64,000 nt of DNA from Beaufortia kweichowensis (lineage: Eukaryota; Chordata; Actinopteri; Cypriniformes; Gastromyzontidae), in contig CM032798.1 of assembly GCA_019155185.1 (NCBI GenBank), forward strand, positions 559,501 to 623,500. The letters are read 5' to 3'. Below, piece after piece: positions 49,149 through 61,700 of the stretch. Made by a program: the position numbers and the translations under genes. Under the pieces are notes generated by a model. That model saw only the letters and a program-made list of their open reading frames with translations, was not told where the DNA came from and did no database searches. How positions within the stretch are numbered: position 1 is the first letter of the stretch; every line of letters starts with the position of its first letter.

Positions 49149-52100
49149 ATGTCGCACAGAAGAAGCAGAAGCGGTACGCCACCCTCGTACACCACCAACA
49201 GCAATGACCCTCATGACCTGGAACGACGGATTTTTGTCGGAAATTTGCCCACCGCACACATGGCAAAGAAGGACATGGAGGATCTGTTCAGACCCTATGG
49301 CAAAATACAGGGTTAGTAGCGTATGTCACATTTTAGTGTTCGCTACTTCCTTACAACTTATTTTATGCAGATATAGAACTTGGTCGCGCTTTTGAAAGAC
49401 TACTTTCATGTCTTCGTGGGTCTTTATGACCGAGAGTTGGTCAAAGATCAGTTTTGTTGCGTTTAAAAAAAAGTTGTTGCTTTAAAAACACTTTAGGCCA
49501 AAAGCATCCAACAAAAGCACGTTTTCGTGCATCAAACGAAAATGATTGTTCCTTTTTGCAGCTTTGTCTCTGTTTCGCGGGTATGGATTTGTGCAGTTTG
49601 AACGGGTGGAAGATGCTGAGGCCGCTAAAGCTGGACATAATGGTCGAATTTATAGAGGTTATAAACTAGGTAAGGTTTAATTTAGTGTTTAATTGGATTC
49701 AAATATGACTTGAGAGAAATAAAACTCATACAGCTTAAGGTATGTTAGGACCAATAAGTGAATGTAAGAATGTGAGTTACATTTACAATAAAAAATTCAG
49801 TAAATTAGAGAAGTTGAAATGAATTTTATCAGCTGTGTTATTGTCTTTAAGATGGGTATGCACCCGTCTCATAGACCTTTTTTAATAAAGAATACAAGCT
49901 TGTGTTTCCTATCGTATTCATGTAAAGTGCCAAATATAGTTGGTGTTTTACACATGGAACACAGGTTTACATCCTTTTCTAATGGTACTTCAATCTCCCG
50001 TTTTTATTTTTCTAAAAAATGTACAAAATGAATTCATTTCCCTCCATGTATAAGAAGGCGTTTGGCTCTGAAATATGTCTGTCTGTAGTCATGTTGAACA
50101 TTTGGATTGGTTTATTTTCAGATGTAAATATGGCAGCGGAGAGACGACAGAATAAATCCAGGTCAAGCCCTCCACGCAGGTAAAGTATCGCTGGGATTTT
50201 TCTTACTGAAGATGACCACCATAAACTTTCTGGTAACGTGTTTTTCACTCCTCACAACGGACTTCATTCTGACAGCTAGAATAAAGCCATATCGACTGCG
50301 ACGTATCGCTTTTCTCGGTCAAGAATTTCTCGTGGCTCTTTGGTTTTAGTTTTCTCACTTTTTTAGTTGTCTGAGGTTTGACTGAAATAAAGTTGAAAGG
50401 GTAATTTGAGTGTACTTTTCTTGGTGTCTCTTTGTCTAAAGAGTGTGTTACTTATTCTGTTTACTTCGCACAGAAATGCTAATTCGTTCTAATTCGCTGG
50501 AGTCTTCGGCGGCGCTTCCGTTAAAAATCATAAAAACAAAAAGCAAATCATTTCAAACAGCAAATCGTTTTGCGACTGGTTTGAAGAATGAAAATAAATA
50601 AAATACTTTTCTTTTGTATATTATGTTTTGTTTGTTCCGGACCATCATTCACTTTGAGGAATTTCTGTAAAAAGATTTTACGTCAAAGCACAGACGAGCA
50701 TTTTTCATCACGTGGACCTGCTGCTCATCGTACTGTAATTCTTACAAGGAAACCAGTGGATGATTCACTGCAAATACAGCCTATCGTCTTTAACGTGTTT
50801 GCGAGTGTTGTATTTTTGACATTTCCGTAATTTTCTACTATTTCTTTCTGACACAACCTGTTCATTTCTGTGGTCTCGATCCACGAAGACCGGCTGAATG
50901 CATTTTAATGTAGTCAATATCATAATATGATTTACAAGAGTTATCACAATGACTTCACAGTCTTTAATATAATCTCTAAACAAACCACTTAAGATCCATT
51001 TATTCATTTAAGTTGCATTTCTTTAACCATTAAACTAACATTTTGTATTTTATATCATTTACTTAAAAAATTTATTATGTCACCACGTTCATTTGTTGAT
51101 TTAAATGGTTTATTTCTTTTGTTGGCCTGGATGTTGACTGTGTGTTTTGTCTGATCAGAGCGACCAGCGGTTACGGGGAAAGTCGGGAACCCCGGGCGCG
51201 CTCTCGATCTCCGGTGCACGGACGAGACGCTAGAGAACACCGTGATGGACGGGAGATGAGAGAACACAGTCGTGAACCTCGACCCGGTCCACCCCGTGAG
51301 CGTGAGGATGATGATCGATACAGAGGTTCAGAGGGCAGAGACAAAGATCCTCACTACAGGTACAAACCACACACAATGTTTATTACAATCCTTTAGTCCT
51401 TTTATTTTTACCAATCAAACCTTTACTTTGTTGTTTCTGTTATGAACTATCATCTAAACAAGATTATGTTCCTATAGGGATGAAGGTTATGACCGATATT
51501 ACCGTGGAGAGTACGATTATTATCGAAAGAAAGAGGAGCCGTACCCGGAGCGGTACAGGGAACCGTGGAACGGCAGACGAGAACCAGAGGGTTGGTTTAA
51601 TGTTTTCATAATAAAGAATGATGAGGTCTTCATTAATCCTAAGTTCTTTCTAGCAGCTCTTTTGAAGTTAATTAAATACTTTTTTCACACAAAAGGAGTT
51701 GCCTGATGTTTTTCTTTGTGTTTTTGCAGAGGAGCGGATGCGTCCGGAAGAGCGCCGGAGGAACGAGCTCTACCGTCAGTACTATGAAGAGCTGCAGAGA
51801 CGCTATGATGCAGAGAGACCTGTGGACTGTTCTGTCATAGTGGTCAACAAGCTTCAAAAGTGAATCCATCAGAAGTGTTTCATCATTAAGATGTTTTTTT
51901 CTGAAGGCAGCAGTAGATGTGACCGGTGTTTGTGTCCGCAGGGAATACGCCGAGACGGTGGGCAGGAAAGTACGTGATCTGGGTATGGTGGTAGACCTCA
52001 TCTTCCTCAATACAGAAGTGTCTCTGACTCAAGCTCTGGAGGACGTGAGTCGAGCTCGGACACCGTTCGCCATCATCATCACCCAGCAGCACCAAGTACA

Positions 52101-53381
52101 TCGTTCCTGTACGGTCAACATCTTATTTGGGACACCACAAGGTTTGTTTCCTTCCACTTTCATCCCCATGCCATTGAGTGAATATTTTCAGAAACGTACT
52201 GATCACAATATACACTTGCGTTACAGAACACAGGAACATGCCAATGCAGGATGCCATGGTCCTGGTGGCCCACAACTTTGACACCTTCAAAGTCGAACAC
52301 CGCGCCAAAGAAAGAGATGAGATCGCCAGGAAGGCTGCCAAGATGGCCGACGACGTGTTGATGAGGGAACATGACAGAGACGCACATCCCACATCTGTCC
52401 TGACTCACATCACGCTGCTGTCGGAGAGCAGGTGCGTCAAAACACACACATGACATTCTGTGGAGATACACACATGCTTGATTTCACTGATGTGATGGTT
52501 TATCTCTGCAGGTTTATGACTCCAGATGAGTTAACCAGACTGATTGACTATCTGAGAGAGAAGCGGGATCGTCTCGTCAGAAGCACTACAGATCCAGGTG
52601 GGTCATGAGAAAAGCAAATCTCATTGTGAACAATGAAGCTGTTTGATGTCAGTAACTTTGGAGATATACATGCAGAAATGACTGTATTGTAAAGAAAACT
52701 TAGTTATTGAAAAACAAATTTTAAACCACTAAAAACTGTAACTCAGAACAATGATAAAGGCCTATTACACATGTTAAGAAATGTTTTTTCTCCCTCTCTT
52801 TAGTAACCCACCCCTCATCCATCAGTCACGATCCCCCCCAGCCATCACAGACTCTAAGTTCTGCTGCTCAGCCGTCATACATTCACTCTACCCACCTGCC
52901 GTCTGCTCCTGCACCCGCATCCACCAACAGCCAACAGCAGGAACTCCAGGCCAAAATCCTCAGCATGTTCAACAGCGGTGCGGGTTCCACTGCGACTGCC
53001 AGCCCAAATCCAGCACCCCAGCCTCAGGGTTACACGTCCACGCTCGGCCCTCAGCAGAACACGGGGCTCCAGTCGTCTCTGTCTGCGGCCGGCGGGCCTA
53101 AACCCGCGGCTACGGTTCAGCCGCAGAGCATGATGGGTCCTCGGCCCGCCCTGAGGCCTCCCGTCAGCCGGATGCCCGGTCCCCCGAGGCCGGCCGTCAC
53201 CGCGGGCACCGGGATTAACTTCGATAACCCCAGCGTACAGAAGGCCCTGGATACGCTCATCCAGAGCAATCCTATTAGCCACTTGGTGAATTTAGGAGGG
53301 ATGGGTCAGGCGTCCAGGCCGGCACCTCAGGGGATGGATCAGGGTCCACCGCCCATGTCTCACTATTCACGTCATTACTGA
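49149..53381 (+). CDS. ncoa5: Nuclear receptor coactivator 5 with N-terminal RRM
   Basis: Ten exons: 49149-49311, 49562-49669, 50122-50179, 51159-51359, 51478-51590, 51730-51859, 51942-52141, 52227-52431, 52512-52597, 52804-53381. They total 1842 nt, 613 aa (human 579), phases consistent. The first three exons encode an RNA-recognition motif: RNP2 RIFVGNL at 27-33, RNP1 RGYGFVQF at 60-67, then the hnRNPC/RALY-like end YKLDVNMAAE. Next are an RD/RE-rich stretch, ELYRQYYEELQRRYDAERPV, the conserved anticodon-binding-like fold at about 243-340 (DCSVIVVNK, VGRKVRDLGMVVDLIFLNTE, ITQQHQVHRSCTVNI) and the C-terminus GINFDNPSVQKALDTLIQS. The nuclear-receptor box of human NCOA5 (LINLL) reads HITLL here. 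NCOA5 acts in transcription with oestrogen receptors and LXR; an RNA role is suggested by the RRM. Confidence 0.95.
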
Positions 53382-53631
53382 AAGTCTCACAACTATTTCG
53401 TTGTTGTTTTGAAAAACAGTAAATTATTTTTTTGACTGTGATAAGGAACTTTTGTTTTCTGTGGAGTTGAAGTCATGATTGTCTGGTTTCTTTTTTTCTT
53501 TTTTGCTGATGAGTTAGATGAAAAGTCAAAAGAGTGTAATTCATTGTGTAATGCTGCACCTAATAGATTGAAAAATTTCTGTTGTTTTATATTAAATCTG
53601 TGCAATGTATATACTAGACAACTTCTGACTT

Positions 53632-53637
53632 AATAAA
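53632..53637 (+). terminator. ncoa5: ncoa5 poly(A) signal
   Basis: AATAAA in CTTAATAAACTC, 250 bp after the stop codon. Confidence 0.6.
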
Positions 53638-53639
53638 CT

Positions 53640-55642
53640 CATTTTTAAATACAGAAATTTTGTCTCTGTTTATAAACTCACTTTAAATCAAGATTATTGA
53701 CCGATCATGATTTTTATGGTTGATACTCAGTATGTTTACCATTGTTGATGCCAGATAAAAGATTTGCATAGGACTGATTAAGTCTAAATTCTTACTATTG
53801 CTGTTATATATTGTAAAACCGTATTGCAGACATTTTTCAAAAAACTGTTTATTGACTGTATGTCTGTCTATGCTGCAAAATACGCTTCTAGCTGCTCAAC
53901 GGTCCTGTGCTCGAAATGAAAACATGCTCAAATAGTCCGTAATAAAATGGTAGTCGTTTATTGCATTTTGTGCTGACAAATCTATAAAATGGAATGAGAG
54001 TTCTGCAGAAGCCATAGAGCGAGAGAAAGCATTGGAAATGTAAGATAAAACTACATTGTTTTCTTCATGTACCATGAAACACAATAGATAATACTCATCA
54101 GTTATCTTTTTAAAATATTCAACTTACACTGACACGAAAAATAAACACCTCAACACTATTTCTGCTATATTTATAGGACCTCCATCATTTGCTATGGTCC
54201 CAGATCTACTGTGTGTACATCAATATACACACATTCACACACACGCACAACTGAAACAACACACAACATAGGATCACACACCCCAGAAAGGACGGTTCCC
54301 TTTCAAAATGCAAATACAAAATGATTCATTTCAAATGAAGGAAAAACAAGCCTGAGGGATTCACAGTACAACAGCACGACTGGATTTATACAACAACTAT
54401 AAAGATGTTTCCTGTAGCTCAGATGGTAAAAGCATTTCTGTGCCATGAATGATATGATACAGATCTCATACAGCTTTAAAACTTAATGCCCAAATGTTCA
54501 GCTAATCCAATTCTGACCATTCATAAATATATTTTCAGATTGATTTCTGTTTTACTGACTCTTAGCACAGTATTACAAACCAGACTTGTAATAAAAATCA
54601 AAACCTGGGCAAATAAAGAAAATAAGTTTAAGCGTCAGGTAACATGTAGCTGCCAATCTGTGTGTTTAAGGCATGAGTATGAAACCGGTGTAAATAATAA
54701 TGATTTTATTTCCCTCAAGCTTCTTTTTCATTCATTAGACATGTCCAGATTAACATAAATATACTTTGGTCATCAGTTTTTCTTTAGATAAACGAACTCA
54801 TCAGCATGTTTTTTTTCTTGGCTAAACTAACTAGACAATAGTAAAAATAGAGCCCCAGTCAATATTCATTCACACTAAGATACTAAAGGATTGTATACAC
54901 CAAGAACACCAAACAGCTTGTAAAAATAATGCATTTACAAATAAAAGAACGCAAATAAACCAACATAATACTGTGTATCACAAAACACTGAAATATTTAT
55001 ATTTATATATATATATATATGTATATCAGCTTGTTCAGGATAATGTGCATGCGTCGAACAGGACAACAGATCTGGGTTCTGGCTCTATTTGAACTGGATT
55101 TGTTTTGATTTGAACATATGGACCACTAAGAGCTCAGTAACAATAACTCACGTTATACCCTCATCACTCCCGTCTTCATCACCGTATCTGAAAATCTTTT
55201 GAGAATATCCACTGACATTGATCAATGTGAGAAACTACAAACCAGATTAATGGTTTTCAGAGCCCTTTTTGTTCTAAGATGTGTCTGTTTGTAAGAGAAC
55301 GCTTCATTTGTTTCTTTATGCTACACACAACTCCAGTATTTATTGTGTAATGTTGACTAAAGTTAAAGGAAACGCCGTCAGTTTGAATAGAGCCAGAAGT
55401 GGAAGCGCTTGTTTGTATCTGTAATCAATATTCCTATGATCAGATCTATACGGAGATCACATTTCCATACAGTGCTCGGAGGTGTGGAATGATGGAGTGA
55501 TGTCAGAGAGGGAGAGATGATCACATCAACTCAGTGATTCGTATTAGAAATATATCTTCTTTTTCTTTTTTTATACATCTACATATACTCTTTTTGTTAT
55601 TTTCAATAAACAAAATGCTCGAAATTCATGCTAAATAAACAG

Positions 55643-55673
<31 letters not shown>

Positions 55674-58600
55674 TGACATTTGTACAGGATACTAAAATCA
55701 GGTAGTAGTTTTACTGCAGCAAACAAACGTTTTCAATCCGCAAACCTTCCCAAACTTCTAAATCAGTAAATCCCACCCGTGCTCCTGAAGGACTCCCAAC
55801 ATCACACATTTCAGATGTGTTTCATTTAAAAAGACACGGAGGCTCTTACAGGACAGGGTTAAATAACTGCAGTACACACGTCCGCCACTAGAGGCATCAG
55901 CCCTGAAATGTTTCGGCACGTTCACTTTTAACTTTTCAACTCGATGATTAATGTCGTCACTGATGTAAATAACGTGTAACTCTGTTTAAAGTGCATTTCT
56001 ATCTCAGCCACCATAGAACAGATGTGACACACATGTCTCTAGCACACCCATATGAACTACGTGTCCAGGACTATTCTGAGAGAATTAAGCAGTGGGTGAA
56101 ATAGCAACTTAAAATCATGCTGATTTCCATCTAAATCAATATTGCACGTTACCGGTGAAAAATCTGCACACTATTTTTTTGCAGCGTACTAACAAACACA
56201 ACAGGGAAGGACAATCCTGCATCTACAGCATCTTAACAGTGATATCATATACAAAACCAAACAAAAAGACACCAACTCCTGCTAATCTAACCAACGAGAA
56301 CCAAACCACCACATGTAGTAAATTCTCCAACATACATCATGCAAACAGAGTCAAACGATGCATATAGTGATTAAATGAATGTTTTTCATCTGTGAACAAA
56401 CTGACTGTCGTTTGTTCTGGAAACATCATCTGAGGCTCAGTCTTTGCAGGCAGTACTTTATTAAACTGTCTCAATGCATGTTTGATCGGATTCTGTGCGC
56501 TGTATGTGAACGACAAAAAACGAAATACGAAACAAATAAATAAAAAATGATAACATTGATAAAAGGCTCATTTTTGATGCAAACGGCAGTACAGGTGCAT
56601 TAACCCGTCCTTTAAATATTAGATATCTTTTGCTTTATATACACGTACAGTCCAATATAATCAAACACAGCAGCAGCATCACATCCTGTGAGGTTTATCA
56701 TGTTGAACATAAAATAACATCATCATTTTTGTAAACTCTATATCTTTCTTACAAGTGATTTAAATTATACAAGTATAAATATTTAACATGTCTACATGCG
56801 GTTGAGGAAATAAAGGAAACAATATAGGATAGCCTGTATCTCTATAAATAATAATGAATGATTTTATGATTGCACATTATACCCGTTCTTATAAATACTA
56901 TATATATCTCTGGTTTCCAGCCAAATTTAGGCTAAGAATGATTTTAAAGAACCAATTTAGCCAATGAAAGATTTGATTTGAACTGCATAGAGTTTATACA
57001 TTATGGATGTTATTGAATCCATTATCAAGTCTTTAAAATTTTGCATTTTTCCCTAAAAAGAAAATCTATTTTCTATGTTAAATTTTTGTTGGAAGATTTG
57101 AATCTGTTTATGTCCTCTGACTCTGATATTATTCTTTTACATGACATTAGTGTGGATCCATGTGACTTCTAAACCAGTCATAAACTCAGTATGATCATTC
57201 TGACATGAAATAAACGCATCAATGTTTGATTTCTGTTCAATACAAATTCACATTTTCATTCATATGGCACAAGTGAAATCTACGTTTGGCAATACAATCA
57301 GATACTGGAATATAGTTTTTCTATAGCTCTGGGACTTTGCATCAAGGATCATTTAAATAGATTTAATTTATATAGATTTTGCCTACGATATAGATCATTT
57401 ATAGATAATAGATTTGTTTGAAAACACAGAAAAAACACGATTTCTTTCCGCAAAAAACATTAAAAAAAATGAGGAACACACACACACACACACACGTGTG
57501 AGCATACACACACACACGTGTGTGACACACACACACACGCACGTTTAAATGAAATCATTTGTTACACAGTGGCTGTCAGTGCAGGTTGAGTGTTTGTTGG
57601 GGAGGATGAACTTTGTCACCGTACAGTAGAGTACAGTAGAGTACAGTAAAGTACAGTAGAGTACAGTAGAGTACAGTAGAGTACAGTAGAGTACAGTAGA
57701 GTACAGTAGAGTACACAGTACACTTCAAGCCATCTTAAGAAGAATCCATTCGAAACCTCCTGACCCTGTAAGATAACAGCGTTTCTTCACCAGAAGCCTC
57801 ACAATAAAAATACTACACCGATATCTAATAATGTCTCATACACTATGTACACCAGTCCACCTCTGAGTGGTGCTTTCAGTAATAACAGTGCGGTTTACAC
57901 CGATAGACGGCTCTCAGACGGCCTGACAGCTTGGGTTTTGGCACATGTTGTGGTGTAGTTGGCAGGGGAATAGCTCGACACTTGAAAACCAACAGAACAA
58001 GCAGAAAAATGAAGGAGGAGGATGAACACACACAACAAACGCAGACACATACCGTATACAGTCAACATGAAATGACCCTTCTGTAATGTGAAGTAAAGCC
58101 ACGGGACATGCAGTTGATCCATCAGGTTAGACTGTGAAATGTGGCAGGTGGTCTGATGATGCAAAATCATTGAGCAGAGAGAAAAATGTTTGTTATCTTC
58201 ACGATAGCATGCGCTGATACATCTATGAGCGAGTTATTTCATGTTGACTGTGATCACGTTCATTGTTTTTGTACAATAATCTTCAGACAGGACAGAGTTC
58301 AAACCATAAATCTTTCCCAAAGGAGCTGTAAGCATGGAGACGCGTCTCTACCACGGCAGAAATGTTCCACAGCATCTCCGACACTCATCCGTCATAATCC
58401 ATCTTCATCTGTACTACTTCATCTTCCTCAAAACAAACAATGACAAACAAAACAACAAAGAGAAATCAAGCTGAACCCACTCACTTCTTCTGACTGGCTG
58501 ATGAAAGCTACAGTACGAGGGCACAGACCCGCTGACATCAACACTGCACCTTCATAAAACACTGAAACACGAACGATCGGTCGTCACAGAATGACACGCG

Positions 58601-58728
58601 GCCGAGCTGGTCGAGATGGACTGAAGGGGATTCTGGGATATTGCTTGGGTCACAGTGGGGGTGTTTGTGGAGGGCAGTTGTGGGTTGAAAGCAAAAGAAA
58701 ATGAGGTGGACAGACGTTAGCTAGTTTC
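53640..58728 (-). other. 5 kb non-coding stretch, probably including a long slc12a5 3' UTR
   Basis: No coding exon on either strand. It contains CA microsatellites (55645-55673 and 57478-57540), a 10-bp tandem array (57621-57710), a tRNA-like A-box word at about 54412 and many TTTATT words (AATAAA on -). KCC2 transcripts have long 3' UTRs, and ncoa5 converges from the left. The true ends cannot be placed by eye. Confidence 0.45.
57621..57710. repeat. GTACAGTAGA decamer array, 9 copies
   Basis: Nine head-to-tail 10-bp units, eight identical and one with AAA in place of AGA (57641-57650), followed by a truncated GTACACAGTA. The unit carries GTAC, giving regular self-complementary cores every 10 bp. 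Confidence 0.95.
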
Positions 58729-61700
58729 TTAGGAGTAGATGGTGATGACTTCACGACCTCCACCGCGCACGAGGAGGACCCGATTGAGACCTTCAGTTAA
58801 AACCTCCATAAACTCCATGTCTGAATGATGGAGAGTTAGGGAAACAAGAGGAAACTTCACCTGAAAACCTTGCAAACAGATGCAGACACAAACATAACAT
58901 GTTCAAAATGTTATCTGTATGTTTAAATAATCCAGATAATCATACTTTTCCAAAATGTGTGCAGCATGAAATACTGTATCCTATAATGCTATTCAAAGAT
59001 TGATCAATGCAAAACGAAGATATTTTCAGCCCATATTGCAATAACATCAGATAACCGGCTGTAATTCTTTGATTATCATGTACTGCATGTTATTTCTTTG
59101 ATCTAGTATGTTGTATACACAGTGTAGTATTGAGTAAGAAGAACAGCAGTGTTCCATGATGAAAGGATACAGTTCTCATCACCGGTTCTGTTTCTAGGTG
59201 GTCCGGGCATGTTCAGCAGGACGAGTTTGGCCTCCTGTGATTTCTTAACAATGACTTCATTCAGTTTTAGTGCAGTGTGCATACGTCTCACGTTGGACTG
59301 GTTTCTGAGAACAGAAATATCGACGGTTAGCACACATTACAGTTCACGAGCGTCACCGTATATAGAGACGTAAGAATCTATACTCACAGATTCTCCCACT
59401 CGCTGTGGCATGACAAAGATACAACAACAAATGTTAAGATTAAAAAGAAGAATCTGAATTCATGTTAGTGTGAAAAATCAGCCGAAGCGCTTTGACTTCA
59501 CTTACGGTTTCATGTTGAACAGATCTTTAATGGCCTCTGGTGTGGTGGCTCCCATGGGTTTGGCCTTTTCTCCGTCACACTTGGTCTCAGTCCAGGTCAT
59601 CTGAACGGCCGTGCCGGGGGTCTGGGCCTCTGCGCTGGGGGACTGAGGGGTGGCCGGGGTGGGGGGGTTCGTACTCTTATCATGAATGAGCTGTTCCTGT
59701 TTTAATGAGGAGACAGGGACACGCTGAGAGACGGGGCAGGAGAAACACATGTGAACGCGTGCGTACGGAGAATTTCAGGGTGAGAGAGACGGGAAAGATG
59801 CAGAAAACAGTCATGCACCTTTTTAATGTGAAATAAAAGTAAAACAGAGAGAAAGAGACTGAAGAGAGAGAAACACTGTTGTACCTCCTCTTCTGGTTTC
59901 TCATCTTTGCTGCTGGCCGCCGGCTCCTCCGTCACGCTCAGCTGGGTGTTTACAGCGGCCGGGTTCTTACGACGGATCGACCCGCGAGAGCTGTCTGTGA
60001 TGCTCTGAATCTGAAGGGAGAAATCACGAACGTTAGCCGAACCGGGTTGAATCGCAGTGAGCGTCTGACTGATGTGAGGATGGAGTCGTACCTCTCGCTC
60101 GCGTTCGGTCTTGGTAAGGTTGATCTGTTTGAGGATCTGAGAACGCTGCTCCATCATCAGAGTTTTCTCATATGTGTATGCTGATATATCACTGTCATGC
60201 TGACGACAAGAGATTTCAGAAACATGATTAAACCATTCATTACCATAAACACAAAGCGAACCAGTTATTTGGAGACAAATTTTGACATGAATAAAGTTTA
60301 ATGTCAGTGTGTTCTTCATGTTCATGTTAAACCTTTATGACTATAAACTTATCCCTATAAACTTCAATCAAACAAAGCTGGTCATGCCATATGTTTACTT
60401 TAGGTCCACTGAAAACCAAAATCATACAGAACTATTTCTCAAAAGTGTCAGAAGATCATCTCACCATCTCGACCACCTCGACCGCAGCGTCTATACGCAG
60501 ATGATAGAGGAACGTCGTGAGATCTTTCTTCATCTGGATGCTGTTATCGTCCATCTGAGCCACGGTGAAGATACGCATCTTACACTTCCTCCAAACCTAC
60601 AAAACACATTCACAGCTCATATGTGTGATCATGACCTCACATATAATGTTTTCTGGATAATCATGTATTTACAGATAATCAGATAAACAGCTGGTTTGAT
60701 GATGTACCTTGTGCTGACGGAGGAGGAAGGGTAACAACATCAGCATTCCTCCATCATGAACAATCCACCAAACATCAATGTGACCTTCAGTGAATCTTTC
60801 TCCGTTTGATGGGAAAGCCGAGATGTTCTTAGCCACGAGAAGAGCTTTACTGGCAGCAGTGGTCTCTCTCACCAGCTCTAGAATAAAACAAAACAGACAG
60901 TAAAATCTGAAATGCTGTAGAATCGAAAGTTCTTATTTTCTCCCCATTTCATATCATTACTGTCTAGAAGAAATAAACGAGATATTTTCTCAGAAATCAT
61001 GTCTCTCACCGATGAAGTTTCTGCAGGTCCGATGATCCTCGGCTTGTTTCCAGTTCCGCGGCCAGCTGGCCAGAACCGTGTTGTGTTGAAGACCACCCAA
61101 TCCTCCGGTCTGGAGCAGATGTGATGTGGCGTCTCTCATGTTTGAGGAAATAACCACCTGACTGAAGCCTTTTACCTTCTCTGTCTCCATCAACTTCCTC
61201 AGAGACTGAATGAAAAAAAAGTGAGCAAACCTCCTAAAAAACATCCACGTCAACCTTACTATAGTAAATATTAAAGTATACTACAGTATTTACTATAGTT
61301 TATCAATTCACTAGTTGATACTGATGAACACTATAGTATACACTAACAAGGTATTGTGATTACTATAATATACTACACTTTACTATAGTAAACATTAAAG
61401 TAGACTAGAGTATTTTTTATGTGTATTGTGTTTGTATTGTGGGACGTTTGGATTTATTTAAATTCCTAAATGACTGTCTATGTAGGCAGCACACTATATT
61501 CATGTGTATGTCACCTGTTCAGCCTGTTGTCCCTGAGGATAGTTGTCCAGGTATGTTCCCTCCAGAGCCGTTCCCACGATGGTCAAACCCTTCCCGGCCT
61601 TCATCTGATTGGTCAGAGACAGCAGACGAGGCTGCTCCACATTCAGTTCACCATCCATACTGACCAGCACTAAGATCTGAGGTCTGTACAAACCATTCAG

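Noticed and set aside
54411..54480. Functional tRNA gene
   Set aside because: Only an A-box-like word is seen. No acceptor stem pairing, anticodon arm or B-box could be built.
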